Shown: piece by piece, positions 52,887 to 64,000 of the stretch
Position numbering within the stretch: the first letter of the stretch is position 1
Layout: each line of letters opens with the position of its first letter
Origin: Tranzscheliella williamsii
Taxonomy: Eukaryota; Basidiomycota; Ustilaginomycetes; Ustilaginales; Ustilaginaceae
NCBI GenBank assembly: GCA_023212725.1
Contig: JALBYF010000008.1
Coordinates: forward strand, 248,001-312,000
Length of the DNA: 64,000 bases
Reading direction: 5' to 3'
Made by a program: the position numbers and the translations under genes
Notes under the pieces: model-generated
The model's input: the letters and a program-made list of their open reading frames with translations, nothing else
What the model was told of the DNA's origin: nothing
Databases searched by the model: none

Positions 52887-53453
52887 GAAGCGCGGCGTAC
52901 CGCCGTCTCGTGGCCCAGCACTGCTATTTGTATTCTGCCGGTCGCCCGCATACCCACTATAACCACCCTTCAGCTCCATCGTCTCCCGTGTGTGTCGCGA
53001 CCTGTGCTGCTGCCCCTCGACCGAGATCAAACATTCATATACGTGCAGACGCGGCGAAAAAGCTTCCATTCAACCGACCTGATATACATATAGGCCTTGC
53101 TAGTACACGAGCATCGCTGGCGGCTACATACAGGACAAAAAAGTGAATCGAAGAAATAGTACATGTCTGCGGCTTCCAGGCATGCTAGACAGAGCCGAAC
53201 TCTGCTGCACTGCGCACGTCAGCGACCGATCTAGAGAAATATAGACGAATAGATAAGGTAGACAGAAAGAAGGAGGAAGCAAGGCAAAGGGACATACAAG
53301 CGGGCGAGGGGAGGCTACCCGTTGCGTCGTAGTAGCATAAGACCGGAAGCAAGTACGGGTATCCGTAGGACTGTGGGTAGAAAGATGAAGCCTAGAAGGG
53401 AGGAATTGGTATCGTGCGGGTATGGAGCGGGGTTTGGCGCGTGGCCCAACAGG
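52887..53453. other. Convergent 3' region OPA3-like / SAP-motif gene
   Basis: 567 bases between two convergent stops; no gene seen. A/G-rich plus strand at 53220-53300. Confidence 0.5.
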
Positions 53454-54745
53454 CTAGGCGGCGCGGGGTCGGCGAGCAATGGTTTCGTACTGTGAGAAGC
53501 CGAGCACGGTGGCGGTGGCCCAGATCTGCAGGTCTACGCCGAGGTGAGCGAGGACGTAGTCGTAGGACAGGACGGATCGGAGCGCGTTGACCAAGGTGGA
53601 CTCGGGTACCTCGCCGGCAGCGACGCCAAGGACGGCGGGCGAAGGGAGGCCGAGCGCAGTGACATTGCTCTGGGGCAGGATGCGGGCGAGGAAGAAAAGG
53701 GCCGAGAGACGAGCGAGGAGAAAAGAGAAAGCAGAGGGCTCGGCTCGGCGGTCAAAGGTGACAAGATGAGAGACAGCCAGGGGTACAAGGACGCTGTACA
53801 GGGCCCACAGTACAAGGGGCCGGTAGAAGTCGAGGCTGATCAGCCCACGCGGGTTAGGAAGGGTGACAGCCCAGTGGGGCAGGTAACCTTGAATGCCAGA
53901 CTTGGGGTTGATGATGGGGATCTTGGGCCCGTGACTGCCAAGCTCAACGTAGGTGGTGGGCAGGGTAGCCAAGACAAGCAGAATGCCCTCGAATGCAATC
54001 AGGAGGCGGACGAGGTTGTCGGCGTCGCTCAGCCAGGTTCGTGCGCGAACAAATTGCTTGTGGGCGTGCTGCTTGGCCCTTCGGTAGTGCTTGGTAGCAT
54101 CTGCCTGGACGGCGTTGATGGTGGTGACGACTTCGTGTTGGGCGTCGACTACCTCGGAGTTGAGGTCCAGGACGGTAGAGCGCGACTTGTCCGAGAGCGA
54201 GTCGACGAGCTTGTCGAGCGACTTGCGTGCTTTGAGGCCTCGCTGCTTTACGGTAGTCGCCAGATCCGACGCGCTCGAGGGGAGCGAGCCGAACGGAGTC
54301 GACGGGGTCCCGAGGTTGGAAGCGCGTTGCGAATGCTTTCGAGGCGATCGTGCTGATGACTCGGGCGAGTCCGAAGCGTCCGATTCGCTGTGATGTGTAC
54401 AAAGACATTTCAACATGATATAAGTAGAGTCACGAGTGTGTCAGTATGCAGCTTTCCAAAAAACGCGACGTCGGATGCAATCGCTACTTACGCGTTGCCA
54501 TTGGCGCTACTGGAGCGAGCGGAGCGCTTGCGGCGCTCGACCGAGTCAAGGCTGTCGATGAGGCCCTTGAAGCTGTCGCTGGACAAGTAGTGGTTCTTGT
54601 TACTGATCAGGTGTTCTCGGATCAGATCTTCCAACTCTTCCTTCTTCTGTGACGGTTCCGACGAAATACCGAGCGCGTGTGCGATTTCGGTGAGCTCCGT
54701 CTTTCTCTTGGCCTTAAGAGAGCCTTTGAAGGGAGTGGACGACAT
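53454..54745 (-). CDS. SAP-motif membrane protein, function unknown
   Basis: 395 residues from exons 54745-54492 and 54387-53454 (GTAAGT donor, CACAG acceptor, frame kept). The first 50 residues look like a SAP/HeH helix-extended-loop-helix motif: KRKTELTEIAHALGISSEPS then KKEELEDLIREHL. A Ser-rich section follows, then an amphipathic helix region (KARKSLDKLVDSLSDKSRST). After that come four hydrophobic segments, including LLIAFEGILLVLATLPTTYV, PLVLWALYSVLVPLAVSHLV and FSFLLARLSALFFLARILPQ. SAP-type motifs combined with membrane segments occur in nuclear-envelope proteins, so an inner nuclear membrane site is possible but only inferred. I do not recognise a named family. Confidence 0.75.
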
Positions 54746-56615
<1,870 letters not shown>

Positions 56616-57308
56616 TCTTCCCGCCCATCCACCCACCGCGTCTGTCTGCCTGTACTTTATCATCATCAACACTTCAATCAGAGCCGCAAACTTGAATCGG
56701 ATCCTCAGTTTCGTAGATTACAATACGTCCCAGGTCAGGCCTCAAAAGCTCGACGACGGAAAGCTCGAGGAGCGATCATGTTGGCCCCCCATCAGACAAA
56801 AAATAGGACAAAGTCGGCAATCAAGATTGATTGTGCATTTGCGAAGAATACTAGTACAACAACGGAATTGTGGATTTTCTTATTATGACAAGGGGTAGCG
56901 ATGGAGTGGGAAGAGACTCAGATGTTGGAAAGAGAGGTATTCCTAGAGAATGATCGAGCATGCTACGGCAGCAAGTGATCGCGTCTATAGGCTGGCATCA
57001 TCCGGCGGGGATCACTACAAGTCCGCGCCGCGCTGACTTAGCCGGCCAGGTGGACGGTAGAATATGAAGAACTGAAACAGTGTCTCTGACTTGTGGCGTG
57101 GATCCAGCGACGCCAGAGCCAAATGGAGAGGTGTTGCCAGTACTTCTTCCTTCCATAGGCCGGAGTCATGTTGGTTTTGGTGCTGCTGGGTACTGCTGTT
57201 GCTAAAAGGTGGTTAGTGGTGGTGGTGTGTTGGAGACAAGTGGTTGATGCTGCGTATGTGGTGGTAATTTGTGGTTAGAAAACGGGGTTGCCATCTGTAG
57301 GCCCCTCG
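56616..57308. other. Convergent 3' region CFIm25 / TBP
   Basis: 693 bases, no gene. A GGTTAGTGGTGGTGGTGTG-type G/T-rich stretch at 57203-57275 lies in the TBP 3' region. Confidence 0.5.
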
Positions 57309-58170
57309 TCAAGGTTTGCGGAATTCGGCAAGTACGGGTAAAATGAGATTGAAGGCCTGGTAGATCTCTTCTCGCACTTTGGCGCCTGTCAAGACAATCT
57401 TGCCAGAGACAAAGATGAGCAAGACAACTTTGGGTTTGACCATTCGGTAGATCAAGCCGGGAAAGAGCTCGGGCTCATACGACGAGTAGACACCGTGGCT
57501 GTAGGCGAGACCCTCAAGCCTGATGGGGAAGCGCACATCGCAAGAACCGACAATGTTTTGGATCTTGAACTCGCTGAACTTGGCCTCGAATCCCAGCTTC
57601 TGGATGATCCGCGCGTACTTGCGACTGGCAAGCCGACTGTCATCTTCCGACTTGGCACCCGTAACTACCATTTTGCCAGAGGCGAAGATCAGCGCGGTCG
57701 TCTTCGGCTCCCTGATCCTCATGATGACGGCTGCAAATCGTTTGGGGTTATACTCGGCGTTTCGAGCATGGAGGGCGATGGTCTTCAAGTCCAATCTCAC
57801 CTCCAGATTGACCGTGGCGACAATGTTTCTGGCGGTAGACCAACAGATAGCTCACAGAGTCAATGTCAAGTGCACAACACAGCGGACAAAGTGCCAGTCT
57901 GAGTCGAACCGGGGTTCGACGCGGATGACAGGGCCTTTGTAGGGCTGATTATACTCACTGCAACGTAGGCACGATCCCGTGCACGCTCGAGAGACCTTGT
58001 TCAAGGCTGTTCTCCTTGCCGACTGAAGCAACCTTCTTCTCGTCTTCGCCAGAACCATTGATCTTTGATAGTGATCCGGGTGCACCATTACCGCTGCTAC
58101 CGTTTAGGTGGGCAGACTTGGCATTGACGGCACCTCCGGAACCGGGCAAAGCGACGCCTCCAAAGGCCAT
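57309..58170 (-). CDS. SPT15: TATA-binding protein (TBP)
   Basis: 243 residues from exons 58170-57959 and 57828-57309. The intron (GTGAGT to GCCAG, 130 bases) follows PTLQ, and exon 2 opens [20 protein letters not shown]. Two saddle repeats follow: [20 protein letters not shown] / [20 protein letters not shown], and [20 protein letters not shown] / [20 protein letters not shown] / [20 protein letters not shown]. The core is nearly identical to other eukaryotic TBPs; the 65-residue N-terminus is Gly/Ser/Asn-rich and variable. General factor for all three RNA polymerases. Confidence 0.98.
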
Positions 58171-59391
58171 CTTTAGGTTTGGACAAGCAGATGTCGTGAC
58201 AGAGGTCGAGAGCGAAGTTGCTTCGAGACGGCAAAGAATTACTGCCGGGAGTGTGCTACGGGGTGCGTGACCTCAAGTTGCGGTTGTCACGAGAGATCTA
58301 AGAAGGAACACAACTAGACCGAGACCGGGATGGTAAGTCGACACAGAAGTCGATCGACTGATTGACAGCGTCTCTTTTCGGTCTCTCTCGATTAACGTTA
58401 TGCTCTGAGATGCAATGTGTTGAGCAGGGATGTACTGCGTGCGTTGAATAATCGTCAACCCTACGGAAAACCAGCAATCAGAGGACAAATCCGCTGTCTG
58501 ACGTGGTAGATCCGAATCCACAAGTCGTCACCGTCGACAACAGACTACCTGAAGCAACTGCCGCAAAGAAAAAAAGACCCTGACCAACAGGCAGCGAGGG
58601 CAGACGTCGAGAGCAGCAGATTGATTGGTTGCACGAAGTCGAGTCAATGAAGACCTCTCCGAAGATGCAGCGTATGGGAGATACCGCCTGCGAAGACCAA
58701 GCCAATGTAGAAGCTGTGTGCACGACGTCAGCCCGCTCTGCTGAGGATAGCGGAAGATGCGGGATAGGCGCAAAGGGCTATTGAGGTGTCTGAAGCAGCA
58801 GGAGTCGCGTAGACTGCGTCGGGGTGATGGATGTGGTGTGAAGGGAAGGGAGAAAATTCAAAATCTAATTCGGGGGAATGGGCGGGACATACCCCTGCCT
58901 ATATATACTGTTCAGGGTACGGCCAGCACACACTGCCGAACTGCGCAAAATTTTGCTGGACTCCCCATCAGCCCAATTGCTGAGTCTAGGAGGCCAAGTC
59001 GCGTCGCGCGTTCCAAACTCAGTTTCAATCCACGATCTCAGATTTCTAATATACAAATCTCCACGTCACGGTTCGAAATCGTCCTAAAGCTAGGACGAGG
59101 GGTTGATGCATGTAAGTACTTGATTTTTGTTAGTCCGGCAGCTATAAGTCAGATAGCAAATATTGAATCAACAAGACTGGATCGAATGCCTCAGTTTGAC
59201 TTCCGTCCGCTACTTTGTCGGGTAGATCCTCATCTAACCTTGATGGCGTGAAAGTGTGTCCGTTGTCAGATTGTGATTGTCGTTTGCCTCCTCAAGGGGT
59301 AAGTCTGGGGTGCATGGGAGCCACGTTACTTGATAACGAGGTGATTCACGACCAGGGCTTCGAAAGAGCATCGTCTCATTGGGCCAAGCAG
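58171..59391. other. Intergenic region upstream of TBP, downstream of ferric reductase
   Basis: 1.22 kb with no gene supported. GATTGTGATT occurs at 59269-59278. A frame at 58757-59251 (plus) has no domain. The stretch 58850-59170 is AT-richer than the rest of the window. Confidence 0.5.
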
Positions 59392-61257
59392 CTAGAAGCT
59401 GAAGCTTTCGCTGATGAGGCAAACTTCTGCGAGATGGGGCAGGCGTCCACGCAGAATACTTGCCTGCATGGCAGCAACGACGTTGGAAGCGTCTCGAGCC
59501 ATTCCCTCGGGACCGCAAACAAGCACTGCTGCGGTCTGCGGAGGCGCGATTGGCGAAGGTGGATGAGCTGAACGCTGGCTCCCCTTTTCCACATCCTCAG
59601 CTGCTATTGAACTGGGGCTAGAAGTCGTGTCGCTGCCAGTGGCCAGCTCCGTGACGATCGATGGAACATCGGGGTGTATTGACGTTTGCAGTCCCCACCT
59701 GGCAGGCAGATCGAGATGTGTCGTAGCAGCCTCTCTGCTGCTGACGTAGATGGAGATCCGTAGGGCGCCTGGAGGGGCCAGTGTCTCGATGACCTCCAAA
59801 GTTTGACGAGCCCACGACAGTGAAGCGGGTTCTCGTACCGACCAGACGAGATGGACGCTTCGGGAAAGTGCCTTGCCTTGCTGCCAGAGCCACGCCAGGT
59901 CCAAGAGTGCAGCCAGGACGAACGTGATGCCGCTACCTCCGGCCAGAAGTACAACATGATGGTAGCTCGAAACCCCTGCATCTTGACCGTAAGGCCCATC
60001 AATGATGGCGTACATGGAAGCCAGGTCCATTAAATCGGTTCTGCCGTCTTCAAGCACCAAGCGACCAGATTGCGCCTTCAAAGCTTTATCGTACAAGCGG
60101 TTGGTGAGCCCTGACCGAGCTTTGGCCATCAACACTACAGTGGAAAGGAGCTGTTGACTATCGGGGGCAGGCATCGAGACGATGGTGAAAGGATGCGCTG
60201 ACAGTGGAGCCAGACCCGGGAATCGCACAAAGACATGCTGGCCCGGCTTCCAACGAATTGGTGACTGTACGGTTATCCTAGTGAGACCTTCAGGCAGTGC
60301 CTCGATCTGGCATCTCGTTAAAGAGAGGAAGCTGTTCTTGCTGAGCTGGCGTGCAAAGCGCAGGAACACGGAGAGCATATATAGAGCTGCCGTAGCCCAA
60401 AGATAGCGCCAGGAAGTAAGCAGAGCTTCGCAATGGACAAACATGTAACCGAGGAAAATGATAGCCAGCGGGATGTGAATAGTTAGGAAGAGTTCGTAGC
60501 ATCGTTCTCGCAGGCCTGTGGCGCTGGCAAAAGAAAGCACAAAGAGGCAGGCGTAGGCGATGACACCGGTAGTGTTGATACTATCCGAGTAGAATTCGTC
60601 TCGAAGGCCTTTAGCGCCATGTTCGGCCAAAGGTTGGTAGATGAACGGGATAGCATGGACGGTTGATAAGAAAAGCATGAAACGAGCCATCCACTGATGG
60701 TACACCTGTAGATTCTCGTGGCTGGCGCCTGTAAGTAAAGAGATGAAGTTGATCTTTGATCCTAGCACGTAGATGAACGGCATGAGGCCTAGCGCCAACA
60801 TGCCTGATCGAACAGCCAAAGGGGGACTCCCAAAGCTACGATCATCGCGGTAATAGGGCATCACAACGAATGTCCAAATGGTAAAACCCAACATGACAGC
60901 TGACATGGCCAGGGTAGCACCGAGGGCGGGCAGACGGAAATTGACATAGCCAAGGCGATACGCAGGCAGCCTGCGGTAGGCAAGCAGCCGAAACGCAGCA
61001 GTTGCCCGGCCGGGACGTCCCGCGCCCACGGTTGTCTCAGCCTTTGCGCCCAGATCGAGCCTCCCTTTATGCATCTGGTATCTTCGCCATCGCGATTTAA
61101 CGGACAAGAGGGAGGTGAGGAGTACTAGGATGGACAGTGTAGCGACCATGCCTTTGCTGTACTTGGCTTGGCCAGACCACGGGTCACCCGTTCGGGTGTT
61201 GGTCATCAGACCAATGCCTGCTGTTGACGAAGAGTCATCCCTCTTGTCGAAGGCCAT
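59392..61257 (-). CDS. Ferric-chelate reductase (FRE-type), NADPH oxidase superfamily
   Basis: 621 residues from Met at 61257 (MAFDKRDDSSST); a Met at 61338 would start over the TATA box. After an N-terminal membrane segment come the ferric reductase helices with spaced haem histidines (YHQWMARFMLFLSTVHAIPF and LTIHIPLAIIFLGYMFVHCE). The FAD-binding domain follows (WKPGQHVFVRFPG, then HPFTIVSMPAP), and an NADPH domain has LLAGGSGITFVLAALLDLAW and VCGPEGMARDASNVV. The C-terminus CLISESFSF ends in Phe as in FRE/NOX proteins. It moves electrons from NADPH across the plasma membrane to Fe(III) or Cu(II). The upstream region has direct repeats and GATA-type sites, possibly tied to iron control. 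Confidence 0.93.
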   Translation of the reverse strand: MAFDKRDDSSSTAGIGLMTNTRTGDPWSGQAKYSKGMVATLSILVLLTSLLSVKSRWRRYQMHKGRLDLGAKAETTVGAGRPGRATAAFRLLAYRRLPAYRLGYVNFRLPALGATLAMSAVMLGFTIWTFVVMPYYRDDRSFGSPPLAVRSGMLALGLMPFIYVLGSKINFISLLTGASHENLQVYHQWMARFMLFLSTVHAIPFIYQPLAEHGAKGLRDEFYSDSINTTGVIAYACLFVLSFASATGLRERCYELFLTIHIPLAIIFLGYMFVHCEALLTSWRYLWATAALYMLSVFLRFARQLSKNSFLSLTRCQIEALPEGLTRITVQSPIRWKPGQHVFVRFPGLAPLSAHPFTIVSMPAPDSQQLLSTVVLMAKARSGLTNRLYDKALKAQSGRLVLEDGRTDLMDLASMYAIIDGPYGQDAGVSSYHHVVLLAGGSGITFVLAALLDLAWLWQQGKALSRSVHLVWSVREPASLSWARQTLEVIETLAPPGALRISIYVSSREAATTHLDLPARWGLQTSIHPDVPSIVTELATGSDTTSSPSSIAAEDVEKGSQRSAHPPSPIAPPQTAAVLVCGPEGMARDASNVVAAMQASILRGRLPHLAEVCLISESFSF

Positions 61258-62881
61258 GGTTCTGACGTTGCGAGGAGCAAGGGAGTGAGGGTAAGGAACC
61301 AACCCTATCACAAGACTCGAGCCTATGGTGGGATACACTTATAAGATGCACGGCACTGTTGAAAGGCTCCGAGATGGGCACCATACCTGTCGCGGTTTCG
61401 AACCGCCGGAACGTTTTTTCGTTTGACAAATGAAAGGCTCCGAGTGGCAGGCTATTACCTGTCGATCTTTTGTGAGACGTGGCCCAATCTTGCTGCTATG
61501 CGGACTCGAGTACGTAGTGAGGGGCCGTAATAATCACGAGGCCTGTCTGTGGACCTGGCAATAGATCCACATACCCTCATGAGTGCACCAAGGGACCCAC
61601 AAAGAGACGCCAGCTGTCAAGGTTTGCTGAACGAAATACTCGTACGGCAGACAAAAGACCATCGCCTTGACCAACCAGGCATGCTTCTAGATAATCTTCG
61701 TATAGTTGGCCGCACCAACGGCTCCGCTTCTGAATGCTTCGTTCACACCTCCCCGGACACGCTCGCACCGGCGCAAAGGTAGTGTCCGTTCCTGCTGCAA
61801 GTGAGTGATAGCCAATTGGAGAAGGCCGCCAGAGCTAGTTACCTACCCTCGAGGTTATGCGTACACAGTCTAAGCTGCAAATGTGACTGTTATCAGCAGC
61901 GGTTATTGGCCCTGTAGACGCCGGGAAGCATCCATTGCGAGGAATGAAGTGGCGATCGGTGCTGAGCACGAAGCAAGCATCACAATGCTTTTGCAACTCT
62001 ATCTGGCAAAAACGATTCTCTCGCGAGTGAGGTCGAGATCAGCGACCTAACGAGCGTCGCCCAGTACGGAAACTCTGGCTAGCTTCGTCTAGCCGGATCG
62101 TTGTGAAGCTGCTGATTTCCGGCTGGGTGCATATTGAACCGATAGGGGTCGATGCTGGTCGAGTCCAAGCGGGACAGCGACGGGTCTCCTGAACTGACGG
62201 CCGCAGAATGGAGCCAAACAAAGCCGGTTCCTTCTGCACCGCATGCCTGAATAACGAAACATGAGCAACAAACAAATCTCCTCAGCCGCGTTTAGTGGAC
62301 TATGCAGGATATCATCCTTGACCGGCGTCCGCTATCGCCAAAATTGGGGACGACGACTACGACGACTTGAATTCGGGCTTCAAGCGAGATGGTCAGAAGA
62401 ACAACACTTGATTCTTCCAGGTTGGCATGCTTTGCAGCAGGTGGTCTGTTCCTTATTGTACCTAGCCAAGATGCTTCCGAGGAGCGAGATAAGCATCGCG
62501 GTATTATGGGGCTCAAGGCTAAGGTGGGTACTTGGCCGGTGTATCTACGGTCCGTGCGCGTTCGCGTCATTGCGCAGTCAACCCTTCATAGAGGCTTCGA
62601 AAAATGGAGTTAAGTTGAATATGCCAGTCGACTTGCTTACCGTTCTGACACAATTCAACTGAAACTCGATTACATGGTTACTACGTGGAGAGAATTACAT
62701 TTTGTATCGTGTTGGTGGCTGTCTTCTCAGCCAGTCAGCTCTCCTTCAGCGCGGTCGCAAGCGACGTCGACACGTCTGCTGTGCCCATCGAGGTCTGCCT
62801 GTCCAGTCTTTCTTCCTTCTTGCCCGTATCTACATCGCCGCTTCACCAAAGCCGCCCTACTCCAGCCTGCCAGCCTTCAAG
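61258..62881. promoter_or_regulatory. Divergent region ferric reductase / BAP31-like
   Basis: 1.62 kb. Close to the reductase are TTATAAG (61339-61345), a 33-34-base direct repeat (61360-61464) and GCGGTT-TCG-AACCGC (61392-61406). Further out are TGATAA on the minus strand (61889-61894) and AGATAA (61689-61694), which fit GATA-factor sites such as those of the iron regulator Urbs1. Frames at 62261-62662 and others are featureless. Confidence 0.5.
61360..61464. repeat. Imperfect direct repeat in the ferric reductase promoter
   Basis: TGAAAGGCTCCGAG then, 11-12 bases later, ACCTGTCG, at 61360-61392 and again at 61431-61464. The 14-base and 8-base blocks are identical in both copies, with a 71-base period. 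Confidence 0.75.
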
Positions 62882-63966
62882 ATGACGCTCTACTATAGCA
62901 TCGTATTCGCACTCCTGTGCTTCGAGATGGCCATGTTTATGGTCCTCATCGTAAGTGTTCAACGCAGCGTTATGGCAATCTACGGCATGTAAAGCGTCTC
63001 GGTTGCTGACTTTATTGCTGTGAAACCGAACAGGTGCCCCTGCCGTTCACCTGGAGGAGGAAACTCTTCCACTTCCTGGCCGTCAATCCCGTGGTTGCCA
63101 AGATTCAGTACGGTTTAAAGATCACGTTCATGTGAGTAGCACAGCCTGGTCACCTCACCTCTATTCGGCATCCCACCTCCATTCGACGTCTCACTTTCAT
63201 TCGACACGACTGATATTGACGTTGCAACCGCCGATGCGTTCTCGCTCTGTAGATTTGTCGCCGTTCTGTTCGTCGATGCTGTCCAGAGGATGGTCAAGGT
63301 CATGAGCGAAGGCGAGACTGCAAAGGATAACAGGGGAGTCCAAGATGTCCGAACAGAGACCAACTACGCCGCCCGAAAATTCTACAGCCAGCGCAACATG
63401 TACTTGACTGGCTTCACGCTTTTCCTGAGCTTGTAAGTTCGCCGACCTGTGTACCGCCTGGCTTGGCCACCCACGTGTACGGCCATTCTAACGATCTTGC
63501 ACCCCATATCCTCGGCCCAACCAACACCCGTAGGATCCTCTCCCGAACGTATTCGCTCATCCTCGACCTGATCAATGCGCAGGAGGAGCTGGTCGCGCTC
63601 AAGAAAGGCGTACGTATTCTTCAGTCGAGATTCGGTATTCTGTGCTCCTCCGCTGACTCACGGGTGCACTGATACCTATGATCTGTTTGCAGGGCAAGTC
63701 CACCGGAAACACAGCCGAAATCGAGAAGAAGTATCAGAACGATATTGGTAAGTGGAGAGTGGAAAGTACTTTGGCGCTGTGGTCCACACCGGAGCAGCCG
63801 GTTTTCGTGAGGATATTAATCACCCGCCCTACCTATTGACATGGCCGTACCGAAACGCACTACAGACACTTTGAGGAAGCAGACAAAGCAGCAGCAGGAA
63901 GAGTACAACCGTCTCAGCGACGAGCTTGCCAAAGCTACTGGCACCACTTCCACCAAGAACGACTAA
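62882..63966 (+). CDS. BAP31/Yet-family ER membrane protein
   Basis: 192 residues from six exons: 62882-62950, 63034-63131, 63253-63432, 63534-63609, 63693-63747 and 63866-63966, all GT-AG with continuous frame. MTLYYSIVFALLCFEMAMFM is the first of three membrane helices. VPLPFTWRRKLFHFLAVNPV is the conserved family loop, and NYAARKFYSQRNMYLTGFTL leads into helix 3. The tail (EIEKKYQNDIDTLRKQTKQQ) is a coiled coil. Human BAP31 and yeast Yet1/Yet3 act in ER export and quality control of membrane proteins. The C-terminus here ends KND without the KKxx signal of BAP31. Confidence 0.92.
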
Positions 63967-64000
63967 AAGCTCGATTGCATGCCGGGACCTGCACGGTAAG

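Noticed and set aside
57895..57935. T-arm-like sequence (GGTTCGACTC on minus strand) in the TBP intron
   Set aside because: No matching acceptor, D or anticodon arms; it is a simple palindrome around CGAACC/GGTTCG.
61385..61415. tRNA-like GGTTCGAAACC on the minus strand upstream of the ferric reductase
   Set aside because: T-stem has a mismatch and no cloverleaf can be formed with the upstream bases.

Overview
The window is fungal, most likely from a smut or smut-related yeast (Ustilaginomycotina, Ustilaginales type). The reasons are gene-dense DNA with short GT-AG introns, a full set of eukaryotic housekeeping genes, and the gene order nat1 / bW / bE / c1d1, which is the known surrounding of the b mating-type locus in these fungi. 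I could not search databases, so species is not assigned.

The central block (about 11.6-31.9 kb) is a complete mating-type region. The b locus (14.5-18.4 kb) holds divergent homeodomain genes bW (minus) and bE (plus), between nat1 (NatA auxiliary subunit) and c1d1 (Rrp47/C1D). Only 4.8 kb beyond bE lies a complete a (pheromone/receptor) locus (23.2-26.8 kb): a three-exon STE3-type receptor (pra) flanked by two tiny CAAX pheromone precursor genes of 41 and 40 codons. Then come an Asterix/WDR83OS-like gene and panC, the latter known to flank the a locus of Ustilago. bW to the last pheromone gene covers only about 12.3 kb. In U. maydis a and b are on different chromosomes, and in bipolar smuts they are usually tens to hundreds of kb apart. 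A polysaccharide (chitin) deacetylase gene sits between b and a and is bracketed by two related hairpin elements. Copies of the Prf1-type pheromone response element core (ACAAAGGG) cluster in this block.

Left flank (1-11.2 kb): 3' end of an FAD/NAD(P)-binding reductase, casein kinase 1 (Hrr25 type), proteasome lid subunit Rpn5, a PalI/Rim9-like pH-sensing membrane protein, and a vacuolar-type membrane protein with a voltage-sensor-like fold.

Right flank (30-64 kb): CBP4-like complex III assembly factor, DAHP synthase, mitochondrial S19, an OPT oligopeptide transporter, ARPC5, a Zn2Cys6 transcription factor, a 4.2 kb stretch with no recognisable gene, a Tps3/Tsl1-like trehalose complex subunit with a degraded phosphatase motif, an OPA3-like protein, an unidentified SAP-motif membrane protein, CFIm25/NUDT21, TATA-binding protein, a ferric reductase, and a BAP31/Yet-like ER protein.

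How the MAT genes work together (established for U. maydis, inferred here): pheromones secreted by one mate bind the Pra receptor of the other. Signalling activates Prf1 at ACAAAGGGA elements of mfa, pra and b genes. After cell fusion bE and bW from different alleles dimerise and switch on filamentous dikaryotic growth. Physical fusion of a and b would make mating behave as bipolar.
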